Shown here: piece by piece, positions 32,952-42,364 of the stretch
Layout of the letters: the number at the start of each line of letters is the position of its first letter
How positions within the stretch are numbered: the stretch's first letter is position 1
Assembly: GCF_003347205.1 (NCBI RefSeq)
Contig: NZ_QQBJ01000026.1
Span: forward strand, 1-64,000
Reading direction: 5' to 3'
DNA from: Mycolicibacterium moriokaense
Lineage (GTDB): Bacteria > Actinomycetota > Actinomycetes > Mycobacteriales > Mycobacteriaceae
DNA length: 64,000 bases
Position numbers and translations under genes: made by a program
Notes under the pieces: generated by a model
What the model saw: only the letters and a program-made list of their open reading frames with translations
Database searches by the model: none
What the model was told of the DNA's origin: nothing

Positions 32952-34064
32952 ATGTCACAGTGCAACCCGACGTTCGACGACATCGCGCGCTCGCTCGGCG
33001 ACTTCACCTGCCGGGACGCACCGGCGATCGTGCACCTGCGCAACCCCTTCGCGCTGTCCAACTGGACGCTGCCGGTGCTGGAAGTGATGATGGTCGCGGG
33101 CGCCGTGCTTGCCCTGTGGTGGGCGGTGCGGCGACTGCGCCGGGACGGCGATCCGGTGAACCTGGTGCTGTGGCTCGCCACCGTCATCTATCTGCTGGTG
33201 ATCGAGATCCCGCTGTACTTCCCTGACATCTTCGGGGTTCAGGACTCACTCGGAGTGGTGTTCGCGCACAACGTCTTCACCGTGCAGTTCCTGTTCGAGC
33301 GATTGCCGCTCTACATCGTCGCGCTCTATCCCGCGGTGACCATGCTCGCCTACGAAATCGTGCGCGCGCTCGGTGTCTTCCGTGACAGGGGCGTCCTGCT
33401 GGGCGCCGTTTGCGTCGGCTTCGTGCACCACTGCTTCTACGAGGTGTTCGACCAACTCGGTCCACAGTTGCGGTGGTGGGCGTGGAACACTGACAACCCG
33501 ATCAACCACCCTCTGCTGAGTTCCGTGCCGATGACGAGTGTTTTCATCTTCGCCACGCTCGGCCCGATGGTCTCGACCCTTCTGGTTCTGCTGTTCGCTC
33601 GGCGATCTTCGCCGGTCAACGGACTCGGTGTTGCCTGGCGGGCGTTGGCGGCCGGGGTGCTGGTGCCGGTCGGCATCGCGATACTGTCCATTCCGTCGTC
33701 GGTGTTCGGCGGCGAGAACCCCAACACCACAGCACAAGCCGTCGTGTTTTCGGTAGAGCTGGCGATCGTCGCGATCATCGCCATTCCGATACTGGTGCGG
33801 CAGTGGCGCGCACGTGACATCGAGCCGAGCACCTTCGTCCGGGTTTTCGGGCCGGTCTATCTGACAGTGCTGTCGGTCCTGTGGGCCAGCGCGCTGCCCG
33901 ACTATTTCGGCGCGGTCGACGGCGTCACCCGTGACGGCACACCGATCGGTAACCTGCCTTATGCCGCAACGTGTTTCGTGGTGGCCGGGTTGTGCGTGGG
34001 CGCGGTGGTCACGGCGCGCAGAGAGCTGGCTACCTCAGCCGACGTTGACGCCGTCCGCCTGTAG
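32952..34064 (+). CDS. Polytopic membrane protein of unknown function
   Basis: A 370-residue protein with about nine hydrophobic helices, for example [40 protein letters not shown] and [23 protein letters not shown]. The charged loop [18 protein letters not shown] between helices is distinctive. No family is recognised. It begins 9 nt after the metal-hydrolase gene and is probably co-transcribed. The 3' end overlaps the convergent aldolase gene by 30 nt. Confidence 0.7.
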   Translation: MSQCNPTFDDIARSLGDFTCRDAPAIVHLRNPFALSNWTLPVLEVMMVAGAVLALWWAVRRLRRDGDPVNLVLWLATVIYLLVIEIPLYFPDIFGVQDSLGVVFAHNVFTVQFLFERLPLYIVALYPAVTMLAYEIVRALGVFRDRGVLLGAVCVGFVHHCFYEVFDQLGPQLRWWAWNTDNPINHPLLSSVPMTSVFIFATLGPMVSTLLVLLFARRSSPVNGLGVAWRALAAGVLVPVGIAILSIPSSVFGGENPNTTAQAVVFSVELAIVAIIAIPILVRQWRARDIEPSTFVRVFGPVYLTVLSVLWASALPDYFGAVDGVTRDGTPIGNLPYAATCFVVAGLCVGAVVTARRELATSADVDAVRL

Positions 34065-35057
34065 GTCGAGCGCGATGTCGACGATCATGTCCTCCTGGCC
34101 GCCGATCATGTGCCGCCTGCCGGCCTCTTCGAGAAGAGTGCGCGCGTCCACCCCGTAGCGGTCGGCGGCGGCTTCGGCGTGCCGCAGGAAGCTCGAGTAC
34201 ACACCGGCGTAGCCCAGCGTGAGCGTTTCGCGGTCCACGCGCACCGGCCGCTCCTGCAGTGGCCGCACGATGTCGTCGGCGGCGTCCTGCAACGCGTGCA
34301 GGTCGCAGCCGTGGCTCCAGCCGAGTTTCGTCGCGGCGGCGACGAACACCTCGAGTGGCGCATTGCCCGCGCCGGCCCCCATCCCGGTCAGGGAGGCATC
34401 GACGCGGTTGGCCCCGTGTTCGACGGCGGCGATCGAGTTGGCCACCCCGAGCGACAGGTTGTGATGAGCGTGGATTCCGATCTCCGTTGCGGGGGAGATG
34501 GTTTGGCGAAGGGCATCGACCCGCTCGGCGACGTCGCGCATGGTCATCGCGCCCCCGGAGTCGACGACGTAGACGCAGGTCGCGCCGTAGCCCTCCATCA
34601 GCTTCGCCTGGCCGGCCAGCGCGGTGGGCGTCGTCAGGTGGCTCATCATCAGGAATCCGACGGCGTCCATCTGCAGGTCGTTTGCGGCCGCGAGGTACGG
34701 GGCGGACACGTCGGCTTCGGTGCAGTGCGTCCCGACCCGCACCACCGTCGCACCCGCGCGGTGCGCGTCGCGGAGATTGCGAACGGTGCCGATGCCGGGC
34801 AGCAGCAGCGTGGCCACCTTGGCGCGATGCACCGTCGTCGCGACGGCCTCGATCCACTCCAGATCGGTGTGGGCGCCGAACCCGTAGATGCAGCTGGACC
34901 CGGCGAGGCCGTCCCCGTGGGCCACCTCGATCGAATCGACCCCGGCCGCGTCGAGCGCCGCCGCGATCGTGGTGGCGTGGGACAGCCCGTACTGGTGGCG
35001 CACCGCGTGCATTCCGTCGCGCAGCGTGACATCGCTGATGTACAGATCGTGGGTCAT
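34035..35057 (-). CDS. 4-hydroxy-2-oxovalerate aldolase (MhpE/HsaF/BphI-like)
   Basis: A 340-residue DRE-TIM metallolyase. The start [18 protein letters not shown] carries the metal-binding aspartate and catalytic arginine; [15 protein letters not shown] provides the metal histidines, and [20 protein letters not shown] is conserved. It splits 4-hydroxy-2-oxovalerate into pyruvate and acetaldehyde, the last carbon-carbon step of meta-cleavage pathways. It normally channels acetaldehyde to the dehydrogenase encoded next to it; here the two genes overlap by 4 nt (ATGA). Confidence 0.95.
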   Translation of the reverse strand: MTHDLYISDVTLRDGMHAVRHQYGLSHATTIAAALDAAGVDSIEVAHGDGLAGSSCIYGFGAHTDLEWIEAVATTVHRAKVATLLLPGIGTVRNLRDAHRAGATVVRVGTHCTEADVSAPYLAAANDLQMDAVGFLMMSHLTTPTALAGQAKLMEGYGATCVYVVDSGGAMTMRDVAERVDALRQTISPATEIGIHAHHNLSLGVANSIAAVEHGANRVDASLTGMGAGAGNAPLEVFVAAATKLGWSHGCDLHALQDAADDIVRPLQERPVRVDRETLTLGYAGVYSSFLRHAEAAADRYGVDARTLLEEAGRRHMIGGQEDMIVDIALDLQADGVNVG

Positions 35058-36001
35058 GTTCGGGCTCCGGTGGTTTCGGCGCTGTGGCTGGCGATGCGCT
35101 CGGCGGTCGCCTTGGCGGCCGAGGTCATGATGTCGAGATTGCCGGCGTAGGCGGGCAGATAGTGAGCCTCTCCGGTGACCTCGAGCAGAGCGGTGACACG
35201 GGTGCCGGTGAATTTCCCGGTCTCGGGGATGTGCAGCGGCTGCTGCGAGCCGAACGTCTCGAACTGCAGGCGCTGCCGCAGCCGGTAACCGGGCACGTAG
35301 CGGCTGACCCGCTCGACCATGTCGGTGACGGACTCCTCGATGGCGTGGTGATCGGCGTCCCCGTCGACCAGGCAGTACACCGTGTTGCGCATCATCACCG
35401 GCGGATCGGCGGGGTTGATGATCATCACCGCCTTGCCCCTTTGCGCGCCACCGACGACTTCCAGTGCGGCGGAGGTGGTCTCGATGAACTCGTCGATGTT
35501 GGCCCGGGTTCCCGGACCCGCCGACTTCGCGGAGATCGACGACACGATCTCGGCGTAGGAGACGATCCCGCACTGCGCGACCGCCGCGGCGATGGGCACC
35601 GTGGCCTGGCCGCCGCACGTCACCATGTTGAGGTTGTCGGCGCCCAGATGTTCGTCGAGATTGACCACCGGTATGCAGAACGGGCCGATCGACGCGGGCG
35701 TGAGGTCGAGCATCCGAATGCCGGTGTGGCGCAGCCTCGCCCAGTTGGCCCGGTGCGCCGTCGCCGATGTCGCATCGAACACCAGCTTGATGTCGTCGAA
35801 GTGCGGCATGGCCAACAGGCCGTCGACACCATCGGCGGTGGTCGGCACTCCCAGCCGGGTGGCCCGCGCGAGCCCGTCGGAGTCCGGGTCGACGCCGACC
35901 ATCGCGGCCATCCGCAGCGGACCGCCGCTGCGCAGAATCTTTATCATCAGGTCGGTGCCGATGTTGCCCGACCCGATGACGGCCACCGGCCAGGTCGTCA
36001 T
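35054..36001 (-). CDS. Acetaldehyde dehydrogenase, acetylating (MhpF/HsaG/BphJ-like)
   Basis: A 315-residue NAD- and CoA-dependent dehydrogenase. [18 protein letters not shown] is the NAD motif, and Cys129 in [16 protein letters not shown] the catalytic thiol. It turns acetaldehyde into acetyl-CoA and forms a channelling complex with the downstream aldolase. The start overlaps the TetR stop by 4 nt, so the operon is TetR - dehydrogenase - aldolase, divergent from the hydroxylase operon. Confidence 0.95.
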   Translation of the reverse strand: MTTWPVAVIGSGNIGTDLMIKILRSGGPLRMAAMVGVDPDSDGLARATRLGVPTTADGVDGLLAMPHFDDIKLVFDATSATAHRANWARLRHTGIRMLDLTPASIGPFCIPVVNLDEHLGADNLNMVTCGGQATVPIAAAVAQCGIVSYAEIVSSISAKSAGPGTRANIDEFIETTSAALEVVGGAQRGKAVMIINPADPPVMMRNTVYCLVDGDADHHAIEESVTDMVERVSRYVPGYRLRQRLQFETFGSQQPLHIPETGKFTGTRVTALLEVTGEAHYLPAYAGNLDIMTSAAKATAERIASHSAETTGART

Positions 36002-36633
36002 CGCACGTCCTCCTCACGTGCCATGCGGAAAGCGCTGTCGTACATCGACCGGCCATGCACCTCGAACAATGCGATCAGGTCGACGGCGTCGCCGCCGATC
36101 TCCTTGGCGATGCACAGCCCGTCGGCGCCGGCCATCGTGTATTCCGCCCACTGGTGTGCTTGGGCTTCGGTCAACTCGGGCATGACGTCGGAGATGTAGT
36201 CGAGCAGTCGCGCGAATGCCTGGGCGCGGACCTGGATGAACATCGTCCGTGCGCGCGCCTCCACCGGACGGCGTTCCAGCGCGAGCATCAGCCCGAGCCG
36301 GATGAAGTCGGGGGAATCGAGGAATGCCTTGGCGGTGTTCACCGCGAGACCTTCGCACCGTTCCTTTGCGCTCCCGTGCTCCGGTAGCTGCCACGCCGCG
36401 AACCACTTACCGAAGCTTCGCTCGATCACCGCGGCGATCAGGTCGTCCTTGTCCTCGAAGTGCCAGTAGATGGAGCTTGCTGGCAGCCCGCACGTCTTGC
36501 TGACCAGGCCGATGCTGGTGCCCTCGTAGCCGCGCTCGGCGGCGATCGCGGTGGCCGCCTCGAGGATCCGCTCGCGGGAAAGCTCACCGTCGGCGCGCTT
36601 ACGCCGGCTCGCTTGCTGCTTCTTCTCGGCCAT
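35998..36633 (-). CDS. TetR-family regulator of the mhp/hsa-like cluster
   Basis: A 211-residue TetR protein. The basic start [27 protein letters not shown] is followed by helix-turn-helix [27 protein letters not shown] (about 39-65). The ATG at 36633 is chosen because the region beyond carries two palindromic operator-like sites (36663-36698). It is the first gene of the dehydrogenase/aldolase operon and divergent from the hydroxylase, so it very probably controls both directions, including itself. Confidence 0.9.
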   Translation of the reverse strand: MAEKKQQASRRKRADGELSRERILEAATAIAAERGYEGTSIGLVSKTCGLPASSIYWHFEDKDDLIAAVIERSFGKWFAAWQLPEHGSAKERCEGLAVNTAKAFLDSPDFIRLGLMLALERRPVEARARTMFIQVRAQAFARLLDYISDVMPELTEAQAHQWAEYTMAGADGLCIAKEIGGDAVDLIALFEVHGRSMYDSAFRMAREEDVR

Positions 36634-36662
36634 TCGGGCTCCCGTCAATTGGGTCTTGACTC

Positions 36663-36678
36663 TGTAGCGATCACTACA
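36663..36678. promoter_or_regulatory. Palindromic operator, upstream copy
   Basis: TGTAGCGATCACTACA, a 16-bp imperfect palindrome (14 of 16 positions symmetric), located between the TetR (start 36633) and hydroxylase (start 36729) genes. A second copy begins exactly 20 bp further on. Size and symmetry suit a TetR dimer. Confidence 0.65.
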
Positions 36679-36682
36679 GTAC

Positions 36683-36698
36683 CGTAGCAATCACTACA
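36683..36698. promoter_or_regulatory. Palindromic operator, downstream copy
   Basis: CGTAGCAATCACTACA, 14 of 16 identical to the copy at 36663-36678 and in the same orientation. The 20-bp period would put two regulator dimers on nearly the same face of the helix. Confidence 0.62.
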
Positions 36699-36728
36699 GG
36701 ACAACCCCTTCGACGATGAGAGCCAGAC

Positions 36729-38285
36729 ATGAGCACTACCGACGTTGATTCACCCCCTCAGACGGCCACGACCACTTACGACGTGGCGGTGATCGGGTAC
36801 GGGCCGACCGGCGCGACCGCAGCCAACCTGCTGGGCCAGATGGGGTTGAGGGTGGTCGTGATCGAGCGCGATCCCGACGTCTACGGCAGGGCGCGCGCGA
36901 TCTCCACCGACGAGGAGGTGATGCGGGTCTGGCAGTCCGTCGGCCTGGCTGACCGGCTGCAGCAGGACATGCTGCCGGACCGTCCCCTGAACTTCGTCGA
37001 CGCCGACGGGTCGCCGTTCATCGATCTCAAGATCACCCCGCGCGGCTGCGGACACCCGGCCCAACAGTTCCTGTACCAACCGGCGGTCGATCACGTGCTG
37101 CGCGAGGGTGTCGCGCGGTTTCCGAATGTCGAGGTGCTGCTCGAGCACGAATGCCTGCGGGTGAACAACACCGGCGACGCCGTCGAGCTGATGCTGGCGG
37201 ACCTGCGCACCGACACCTTCAAGCGGGTCCGCGCGGCGTATGTGATTGCCGCCGAGGGTGGTTCGTCACCAACCCGCGGGCAACTGGGAGTCGGCTACTC
37301 GGGCCGCACCTACACCGAACGCTGGGTCGTCATCGACACCAAGGTGCGCAAGGTGTGGGACGGACACGACCGGCTTCGGTTCCACTGCAACCCGGAGCGG
37401 CCCACCGTCGACTGCCCCACTCCGCTCGGCCACCACCGGTGGGAGTACCCGGCGCGCACTGACGAAGACGAACAGGCGCTGGTGACCGACGAGGCGATCT
37501 GGAAGGTCCTCGGCGACCAGGGCATCACCGGTGAGCACGTGGAGATCCTGCGGGCGGTGATCTACAGCCACCACGTCCGGGTCGCCGATCGCTGGCGGGT
37601 GGGGCGGGTCTTCCTTGCGGGCGATGCCGCGCATGCGATGCCGCCGTGGATCGGGCAGGGCATGTCCGCGGGTGTGCGCGACGCGGCCAACCTGTGCTGG
37701 AAGCTGGCCGCGGTGCTGCGCGGCCAGGCGCCGGATTCGCTGCTGGACTCCTACCAGGCAGAACGCAAGCCGCACGTCACCGAGGTGACCCGGCGGGCAT
37801 GCCTCGTCGGCCGCATCATCACCGAGCGCAACCCCGTTCTCGCGGCCGCACACAAGAACGTCTTCCGCACCCTCTCGCGGTTGCCCGGCATGGATTTCCT
37901 TCTGCAGAAACTGATGTGGGTCCCCGACGCCCGCTACGGCGAGGGCTTCTTCGCCGACGGCAAGCACGCCGCCGTCGGCTGGCAGATCCCGCAACCGTGG
38001 GTCACGGAGGCCACCGGCGAGAAGACCCGCCTCGACGATGTCGTGAAGGGTCGATGGGCGGTGCTGCACATCGGCGCGCTGCCTGCCGGCGCGCAGGCCT
38101 GGGCCGACCGCGGTGCCGCGACGATCCAGATCACCGAACCCACCCTGGCCCGCTGGCTGCGGCGAAAGAAGGCGACCGCGGTCGTGCTGCGCCCGGACGG
38201 ATTCATCTATGCCGCAAGTCGATCCGGGCAGCCACTTCCCGTACCCCCCATCGCAGTTCCCAGCAGAACCGGAGTAGCAGCATGA
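36729..38285 (+). CDS. FAD-dependent aromatic hydroxylase (MhpA-like)
   Basis: A 518-residue class A flavoprotein hydroxylase. The FAD motif is VAVIGYGPTGATAANLLGQMGLRVVVIERDP (about 19-49); the second FAD motif is FLAGDAAHAMPPWIGQGMSAGVRDAANLCWKLA. It is most like 3-(3-hydroxyphenyl)propionate hydroxylases, which add a hydroxyl ortho to an existing one to give a catechol. It heads a rightward operon with the C-C hydrolase, extradiol dioxygenase and amidohydrolase, and is divergent from a TetR across two operator-like palindromes. A paralogue is at 42364-43899. Confidence 0.9.
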   Translation: MSTTDVDSPPQTATTTYDVAVIGYGPTGATAANLLGQMGLRVVVIERDPDVYGRARAISTDEEVMRVWQSVGLADRLQQDMLPDRPLNFVDADGSPFIDLKITPRGCGHPAQQFLYQPAVDHVLREGVARFPNVEVLLEHECLRVNNTGDAVELMLADLRTDTFKRVRAAYVIAAEGGSSPTRGQLGVGYSGRTYTERWVVIDTKVRKVWDGHDRLRFHCNPERPTVDCPTPLGHHRWEYPARTDEDEQALVTDEAIWKVLGDQGITGEHVEILRAVIYSHHVRVADRWRVGRVFLAGDAAHAMPPWIGQGMSAGVRDAANLCWKLAAVLRGQAPDSLLDSYQAERKPHVTEVTRRACLVGRIITERNPVLAAAHKNVFRTLSRLPGMDFLLQKLMWVPDARYGEGFFADGKHAAVGWQIPQPWVTEATGEKTRLDDVVKGRWAVLHIGALPAGAQAWADRGAATIQITEPTLARWLRRKKATAVVLRPDGFIYAASRSGQPLPVPPIAVPSRTGVAA

Positions 38286-39148
38286 CCATCTCCAACCTCA
38301 CCGAACACACCGTCACCGTCGACGGGAAGCCGATCTTCTTCGCGGAGGCGGGCAGCGGTCCCGTCGCGGTCATGCTGCACGGCGGCGGACCCGGGGCATC
38401 GGGCGTATCCAACTACTCGCGCAACATCGACGCGCTGGCGCAGCACTTCCGCGTCATCGTCCCCGACATGCCGGGCTACGGCCGCTCGGTCAAGGGTGTC
38501 GATCAGGACGACCCCTTCGGCTACCTCGCCGACATGATCCGCGGCCTGCTCGACGAACTCGACGTCCCCACCGCGCATTTGATCGGCAACTCCTACGGCG
38601 GTGCCGCCGCGTTGCGGCTGGCCCTGGACTCGCCCGGACGCGCAGCCAAGCTGGTGTTGATGGGCCCCGGCGGGATCGGCACCACACGGGGGCTGCCGAC
38701 GGCGGGACTCAAGAGCCTGCTGGCCTACTACGGCGGCGACGGCCCGAGCCGCGACAAACTCGAGAGCTTCATCCGGACCTACCTCGTGTACGACGGCGCC
38801 TCGGTGCCCGACGAACTCATCGACCTGCGGTATGCCGCATCCATCGACCCCGAGGTGGTCGCCGACCCGCCGCTGCGCCGACCGTCCGGGCCGAAGGCGC
38901 TGTGGCGGATGGACCTCACCCGCGACCGCCGACTGAAGCATCTGCAGACACCGACCCTGGTGCTGTGGGGGCGCGACGACAAGGTCAACCGCCCAGCAGG
39001 CGGGCCGATGCTGTTGAACCTGATGCCCAACGCGGAACTGGTGATGACATCGCACACCGGCCATTGGATGCAGTGGGAGCGCGCCGAGTTGTTCAACCAG
39101 CTCGTCACCGAGTTCCTGGGCTCGGAATCGAGGCTGGCTCATGCATGA
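38282..39148 (+). CDS. Meta-cleavage C-C bond hydrolase (MhpC/HsaD/BphD-like)
   Basis: A 288-residue alpha/beta hydrolase. It has MLHGGGPGASGVSNYSRNID (oxyanion region), the nucleophile Ser104 in IGNSYGGAAALRLAL, Asp in LWGRDDKVNRPAGG and His in SHTGHWMQWERAELFN. The HGGGPGA form is characteristic of hydrolases that cleave 2-hydroxy-6-oxo-dienoates made by ring cleavage. ATGA overlap with the hydroxylase upstream and 8-nt overlap with the dioxygenase downstream support one operon. Confidence 0.94.
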   Translation: MTISNLTEHTVTVDGKPIFFAEAGSGPVAVMLHGGGPGASGVSNYSRNIDALAQHFRVIVPDMPGYGRSVKGVDQDDPFGYLADMIRGLLDELDVPTAHLIGNSYGGAAALRLALDSPGRAAKLVLMGPGGIGTTRGLPTAGLKSLLAYYGGDGPSRDKLESFIRTYLVYDGASVPDELIDLRYAASIDPEVVADPPLRRPSGPKALWRMDLTRDRRLKHLQTPTLVLWGRDDKVNRPAGGPMLLNLMPNAELVMTSHTGHWMQWERAELFNQLVTEFLGSESRLAHA

Positions 39149-40142
39149 GATCTTCGGCAACGTGCACCTCGGCTACGTCGTCGTCGAGACCGAGAAGTTC
39201 GCCGACTGGCGGCGGTTCGGCCGCGACGCCATCGGCATGCACCTCGACGACAGCCTGGCCGACACCGTGCGGTTCCGGCTCGACGACAACGAGTGCCGGT
39301 TCCTGCTGCGGCGCGGCCCCGCCGAGGACGTCGCCGCGCTCGGCTGGCAACTCGACGACCACGCCACCTTCGACGAGGTCGTCGCGCGGGTCACCGCCCA
39401 CGGCGTCCCGGTCACGGAAGGCACGGCGGAGGAGGCCGCCCTGCGCGGCGTGGAACGCCTGGTCCGGTTCCCGGGGCCCAACGGGCTTGCGCAAGAGATC
39501 TTCACGCGCGCCCGTCCGGCCGCCGTGCCCCTGCAGACGGCGGCGCGGGGCGGCTTCGTCACCGGAGAATCCGGGATGGGCCACGTCGCGCTCACCACCA
39601 AGAAGCCGCATCAGGTGCGCGGCTACTACAACACCGTGTTCGACGCGCGGCTGACCGACTACATCGACGAGACGATCAGCGGGCTGAAGTTCAAGATCCG
39701 GTTCCTGCGCGTCAACGAGCGTCACCACTCGGTGGCGATCGCCGCGGTGAACCGGCTGCCGCTCAACCCGATCCGCACCCGCGTGCAGCACGTCAACATT
39801 CAGGTCGCCGAACTCGACGACATGACCGCGTCGTACCAGCGCGTCAAGGAACTGGGCTTCGACATGGCGCTCGCCGTCGGGCAACACACCAACGACAAAG
39901 AGCTGTCGTACTACGCGATGACGCCGTCGGGTTTCGAGTGGGAGGTCGGCTGGAACCCGGTCGTCGTCGACGAGACCACCTGGGAGCCCACCACCTACCA
40001 GGGCATCAGCATCTGGGGTCACACCCCGGAGGGTCAGACGATCGTCGACAAGCTGGCGCAGTTCAAGGTCGGAGCGCAGTCGTTGCTGCGCCGCGAGGAC
40101 AACGTCGCGGCACTGGCGGGTGCGGGCATCCCCGACAATTGA
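39141..40142 (+). CDS. Type I extradiol (catechol) dioxygenase
   Basis: A 333-residue two-domain VOC-fold dioxygenase like BphC/HsaC. The Fe(II) ligands are His148 (GMGHVALTT), His217 (RVQHVNIQV) and a glutamate in SGFEWEVG (266 or 268). The active-site His196 (ERHHSVAI), His249 and Tyr258 are also in place. It cleaves a catechol next to the diol with O2. It overlaps the hydrolase gene that would act on its product. A different extradiol enzyme is encoded at 44831-45961. Confidence 0.93.
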   Translation: MHEIFGNVHLGYVVVETEKFADWRRFGRDAIGMHLDDSLADTVRFRLDDNECRFLLRRGPAEDVAALGWQLDDHATFDEVVARVTAHGVPVTEGTAEEAALRGVERLVRFPGPNGLAQEIFTRARPAAVPLQTAARGGFVTGESGMGHVALTTKKPHQVRGYYNTVFDARLTDYIDETISGLKFKIRFLRVNERHHSVAIAAVNRLPLNPIRTRVQHVNIQVAELDDMTASYQRVKELGFDMALAVGQHTNDKELSYYAMTPSGFEWEVGWNPVVVDETTWEPTTYQGISIWGHTPEGQTIVDKLAQFKVGAQSLLRREDNVAALAGAGIPDN

Positions 40143-40158
40143 TTGACGGGAGGCATCA

Positions 40159-41190
40159 ATGTCACGTATCGACACCCATCTGCACCTGATCCCGCCGGAC
40201 TACCGCAAAGCCCTGCACCGGGCCGGTGTCGACGACTCCGGTGGTCGCGCGCTGCCGGACTGGTCGGCCGCGGCGGCCCTGCAGACGATGGCCGAACTCG
40301 ACGTCGGCACCGCGATCCTGTCGGTGTCGACGCCGGGAACCACCTTCCTGCCCCGCGCCTCCGACGCCGCCGCGCTGGCCCGTGACCTCAACGACTACAC
40401 CGCAGACCTCGTCGCGTCCGCGCCCGAGCGGTTCGGCTTCTTCGCCACCGTCCCGCTGCCGCACCTCGACGAGGGGGTCGCCGAGACCGCGCGTGCGTTG
40501 GACGACCTCGGCGCCGACGGGGTGGTGCTGCTGGCGAACAACGCGGGCACCTATGTCGGCGAAGAAGGCCAGGACGAGCTGTTCGCGGCGCTCGATGCGC
40601 GATCCGCCGTCGTGTTCATCCACCCCCACGAACTCCCCGGGCCGACCGTGCCGGGCCTGCCGCCGTTCGCCGCCGACTTCCTGCTGGACACCACCCGCGC
40701 CGCATACCTGTTGGTGCGCAACGGCATACGCCGGCGGTATCCGAATATTCGCTTCATCCTCGGCCACGCAGGCGGGTTCGTCCCGTACGCGTCGCACCGG
40801 ATGGCCGTCTCGATCATGGCCGACACCGGCCGCAGCCCGGCCGACAGCCTGGCCGACTTCTCCAGCTTCTACTTCGACACGGCGCTGTCCTCCAGTGCTG
40901 CGGCGCTGCCAACGCTGCTCGCCTTCGCCCAGCCGGGTCACATCACGTTCGGATCCGACTGGCCGTACGCGCCGGTCGCCGCGGGCCACTACTTCGCGGC
41001 CGGCTTGGCCGGACTCGACGACGAGGACCGCGCCCGCATCGAGCGGACCAACGCGTTGGCGCTGTTTCCCCGACTGGGCGCTGCCGGTCAGCCGGTGGCG
41101 GTGGGCGCCGTGGACCGTCTTCGCGGGGCCGTCAAGCGGAATGCGTTGCGGCTGATGGTCAAAGCGGTCGGAGCTAGGGGATCAGCTTGA
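40159..41190 (+). CDS. Amidohydrolase-family decarboxylase/hydrolase (ACMSD-like)
   Basis: A 343-residue metal-dependent TIM barrel of the ACMSD/amidohydrolase-2 family. HxH is in RIDTHLHLIPP, a second histidine in FIHPHELPG, then FILGHAGGFVPYASHRM and the terminal aspartate in TFGSDWPYAP. Family members are mostly decarboxylases of aromatic or muconate-type acids. It begins 16 nt after the dioxygenase and ends the operon, overlapping the convergent P450 gene by about 17 nt. It may remove a carboxyl group from an aromatic acid before or after ring cleavage. Confidence 0.84.
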   Translation: MSRIDTHLHLIPPDYRKALHRAGVDDSGGRALPDWSAAAALQTMAELDVGTAILSVSTPGTTFLPRASDAAALARDLNDYTADLVASAPERFGFFATVPLPHLDEGVAETARALDDLGADGVVLLANNAGTYVGEEGQDELFAALDARSAVVFIHPHELPGPTVPGLPPFAADFLLDTTRAAYLLVRNGIRRRYPNIRFILGHAGGFVPYASHRMAVSIMADTGRSPADSLADFSSFYFDTALSSSAAALPTLLAFAQPGHITFGSDWPYAPVAAGHYFAAGLAGLDDEDRARIERTNALALFPRLGAAGQPVAVGAVDRLRGAVKRNALRLMVKAVGARGSA

Positions 41191-42364
41191 GCGGCAGGTG
41201 GGCGTGGCGACGGATGACGTTGTTGATCGCCCAGGTCGGTTGCGCGGTCAACTCGATCCGCTCGACACGATCGACCAACGCGCGCAACATCGCCGAGGTC
41301 TCCAGCCGCGCCAGGCTCTGACCGGCGCAGGCGTGTGCGCCCTGGCCGAAGCCCAGATGGCGGTTCGCGTCCCGGCGGATGTCGAACGTGTCCGGGTCGT
41401 CCCACTCCAACTCGTCGCGGTTGGCCGACGCGTAGATCACCAGCACCCGCGCCCGCGCCGGGATCGCGACGCCGGCGATCTCGGTGTCGCACCGGGTATG
41501 GCGGGCGAAGGCACGCAGCGGGGCCTCGAACCGGATGACCTCGTTGACCGCGTTGTTGATCAGCGACGGGTCCTGCCGAAGGATCTGCCACTGGTCGGGG
41601 TGCGTAGCGAACAGATACAGGGCGCTGGAGATGGCGCTGATCGTGGTGTCCAGCGAGGGTGCGATGTAGTCGATCATCAGCGGCGCGCACTCGGCGTGCG
41701 ACAACTTGCCCGCGTCGGCGGCCGCCAGCACCTCGTGGGCCATGCTGCCCTCGAGCACGCTGCGTCTGCGCACCACCCGCCGGGCGAACCGCAGCATCTG
41801 CAGCGACGCGGGCGCGGCCTTGATCGCCTGTTTGTTCAGCGGCCCGAGGATGTCGAACGTGGCTGCGCCCCAAGCCAGCAGGTTGTCCCGCTCATCGCGG
41901 GGCCAACCGACGAGATCGGGCACCACCTCGTGGGGCAACGCGGACGCCAGGTCGCCGACACCGTCGACCTCACCACGCTCCAACGCGGCGGTGACGACCT
42001 CGGCCGCCAACCGGTCGACGTTGTCGCTGATGGCTCGCAGCGCGCGAGGCAGCATCCGGTGCGCGACCAGCTTGCGGCGCTGGTCGTGTTCGACGCCGTC
42101 GCTGGTGAGGGTGGTGCCCCGGGACATCCGGTTGGTGACGGGATTGAGCGCCACCCCGTTGCCCGAGACGAACGTTGCGTCGTCGCGCAGCACCGACTTG
42201 CATTCGGCATACCGCGGTAGCGCGTACAGCCGATGCCGCGACAGCCACACCACCGGGCCCTGCGCGCGCATCCGCGCGTAGTGCGGGTAGGGGTCGACGA
42301 TGGCGTCGGTGGTGTAGATGTTCGCCGGGTAGCTCGGCACACCGGTGGGCGACTTGATGCGCAT
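41174..42364 (-). CDS. Cytochrome P450 with atypical I-helix
   Basis: A 396-residue P450. The haem loop is FGQGAHACAGQSLARLE (ligand Cys346) and ExxR is NEVIR (275-278). The I-helix motif is IAPSLDTTISA, so the usual AG(x)xT begins Ala-Pro-Ser rather than Ala-Gly; the distal Asp-Thr pair is kept. TLTSDGVEHDQRRKLV is the C-helix. The ATG at 42364 overlaps the hydroxylase stop (TGATG); a GTG one codon upstream is possible. It is last in a leftward operon with an FAD hydroxylase, FAH-family protein and extradiol dioxygenase. Confidence 0.9.
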   Translation of the reverse strand: MRIKSPTGVPSYPANIYTTDAIVDPYPHYARMRAQGPVVWLSRHRLYALPRYAECKSVLRDDATFVSGNGVALNPVTNRMSRGTTLTSDGVEHDQRRKLVAHRMLPRALRAISDNVDRLAAEVVTAALERGEVDGVGDLASALPHEVVPDLVGWPRDERDNLLAWGAATFDILGPLNKQAIKAAPASLQMLRFARRVVRRRSVLEGSMAHEVLAAADAGKLSHAECAPLMIDYIAPSLDTTISAISSALYLFATHPDQWQILRQDPSLINNAVNEVIRFEAPLRAFARHTRCDTEIAGVAIPARARVLVIYASANRDELEWDDPDTFDIRRDANRHLGFGQGAHACAGQSLARLETSAMLRALVDRVERIELTAQPTWAINNVIRRHAHLPLKLIP

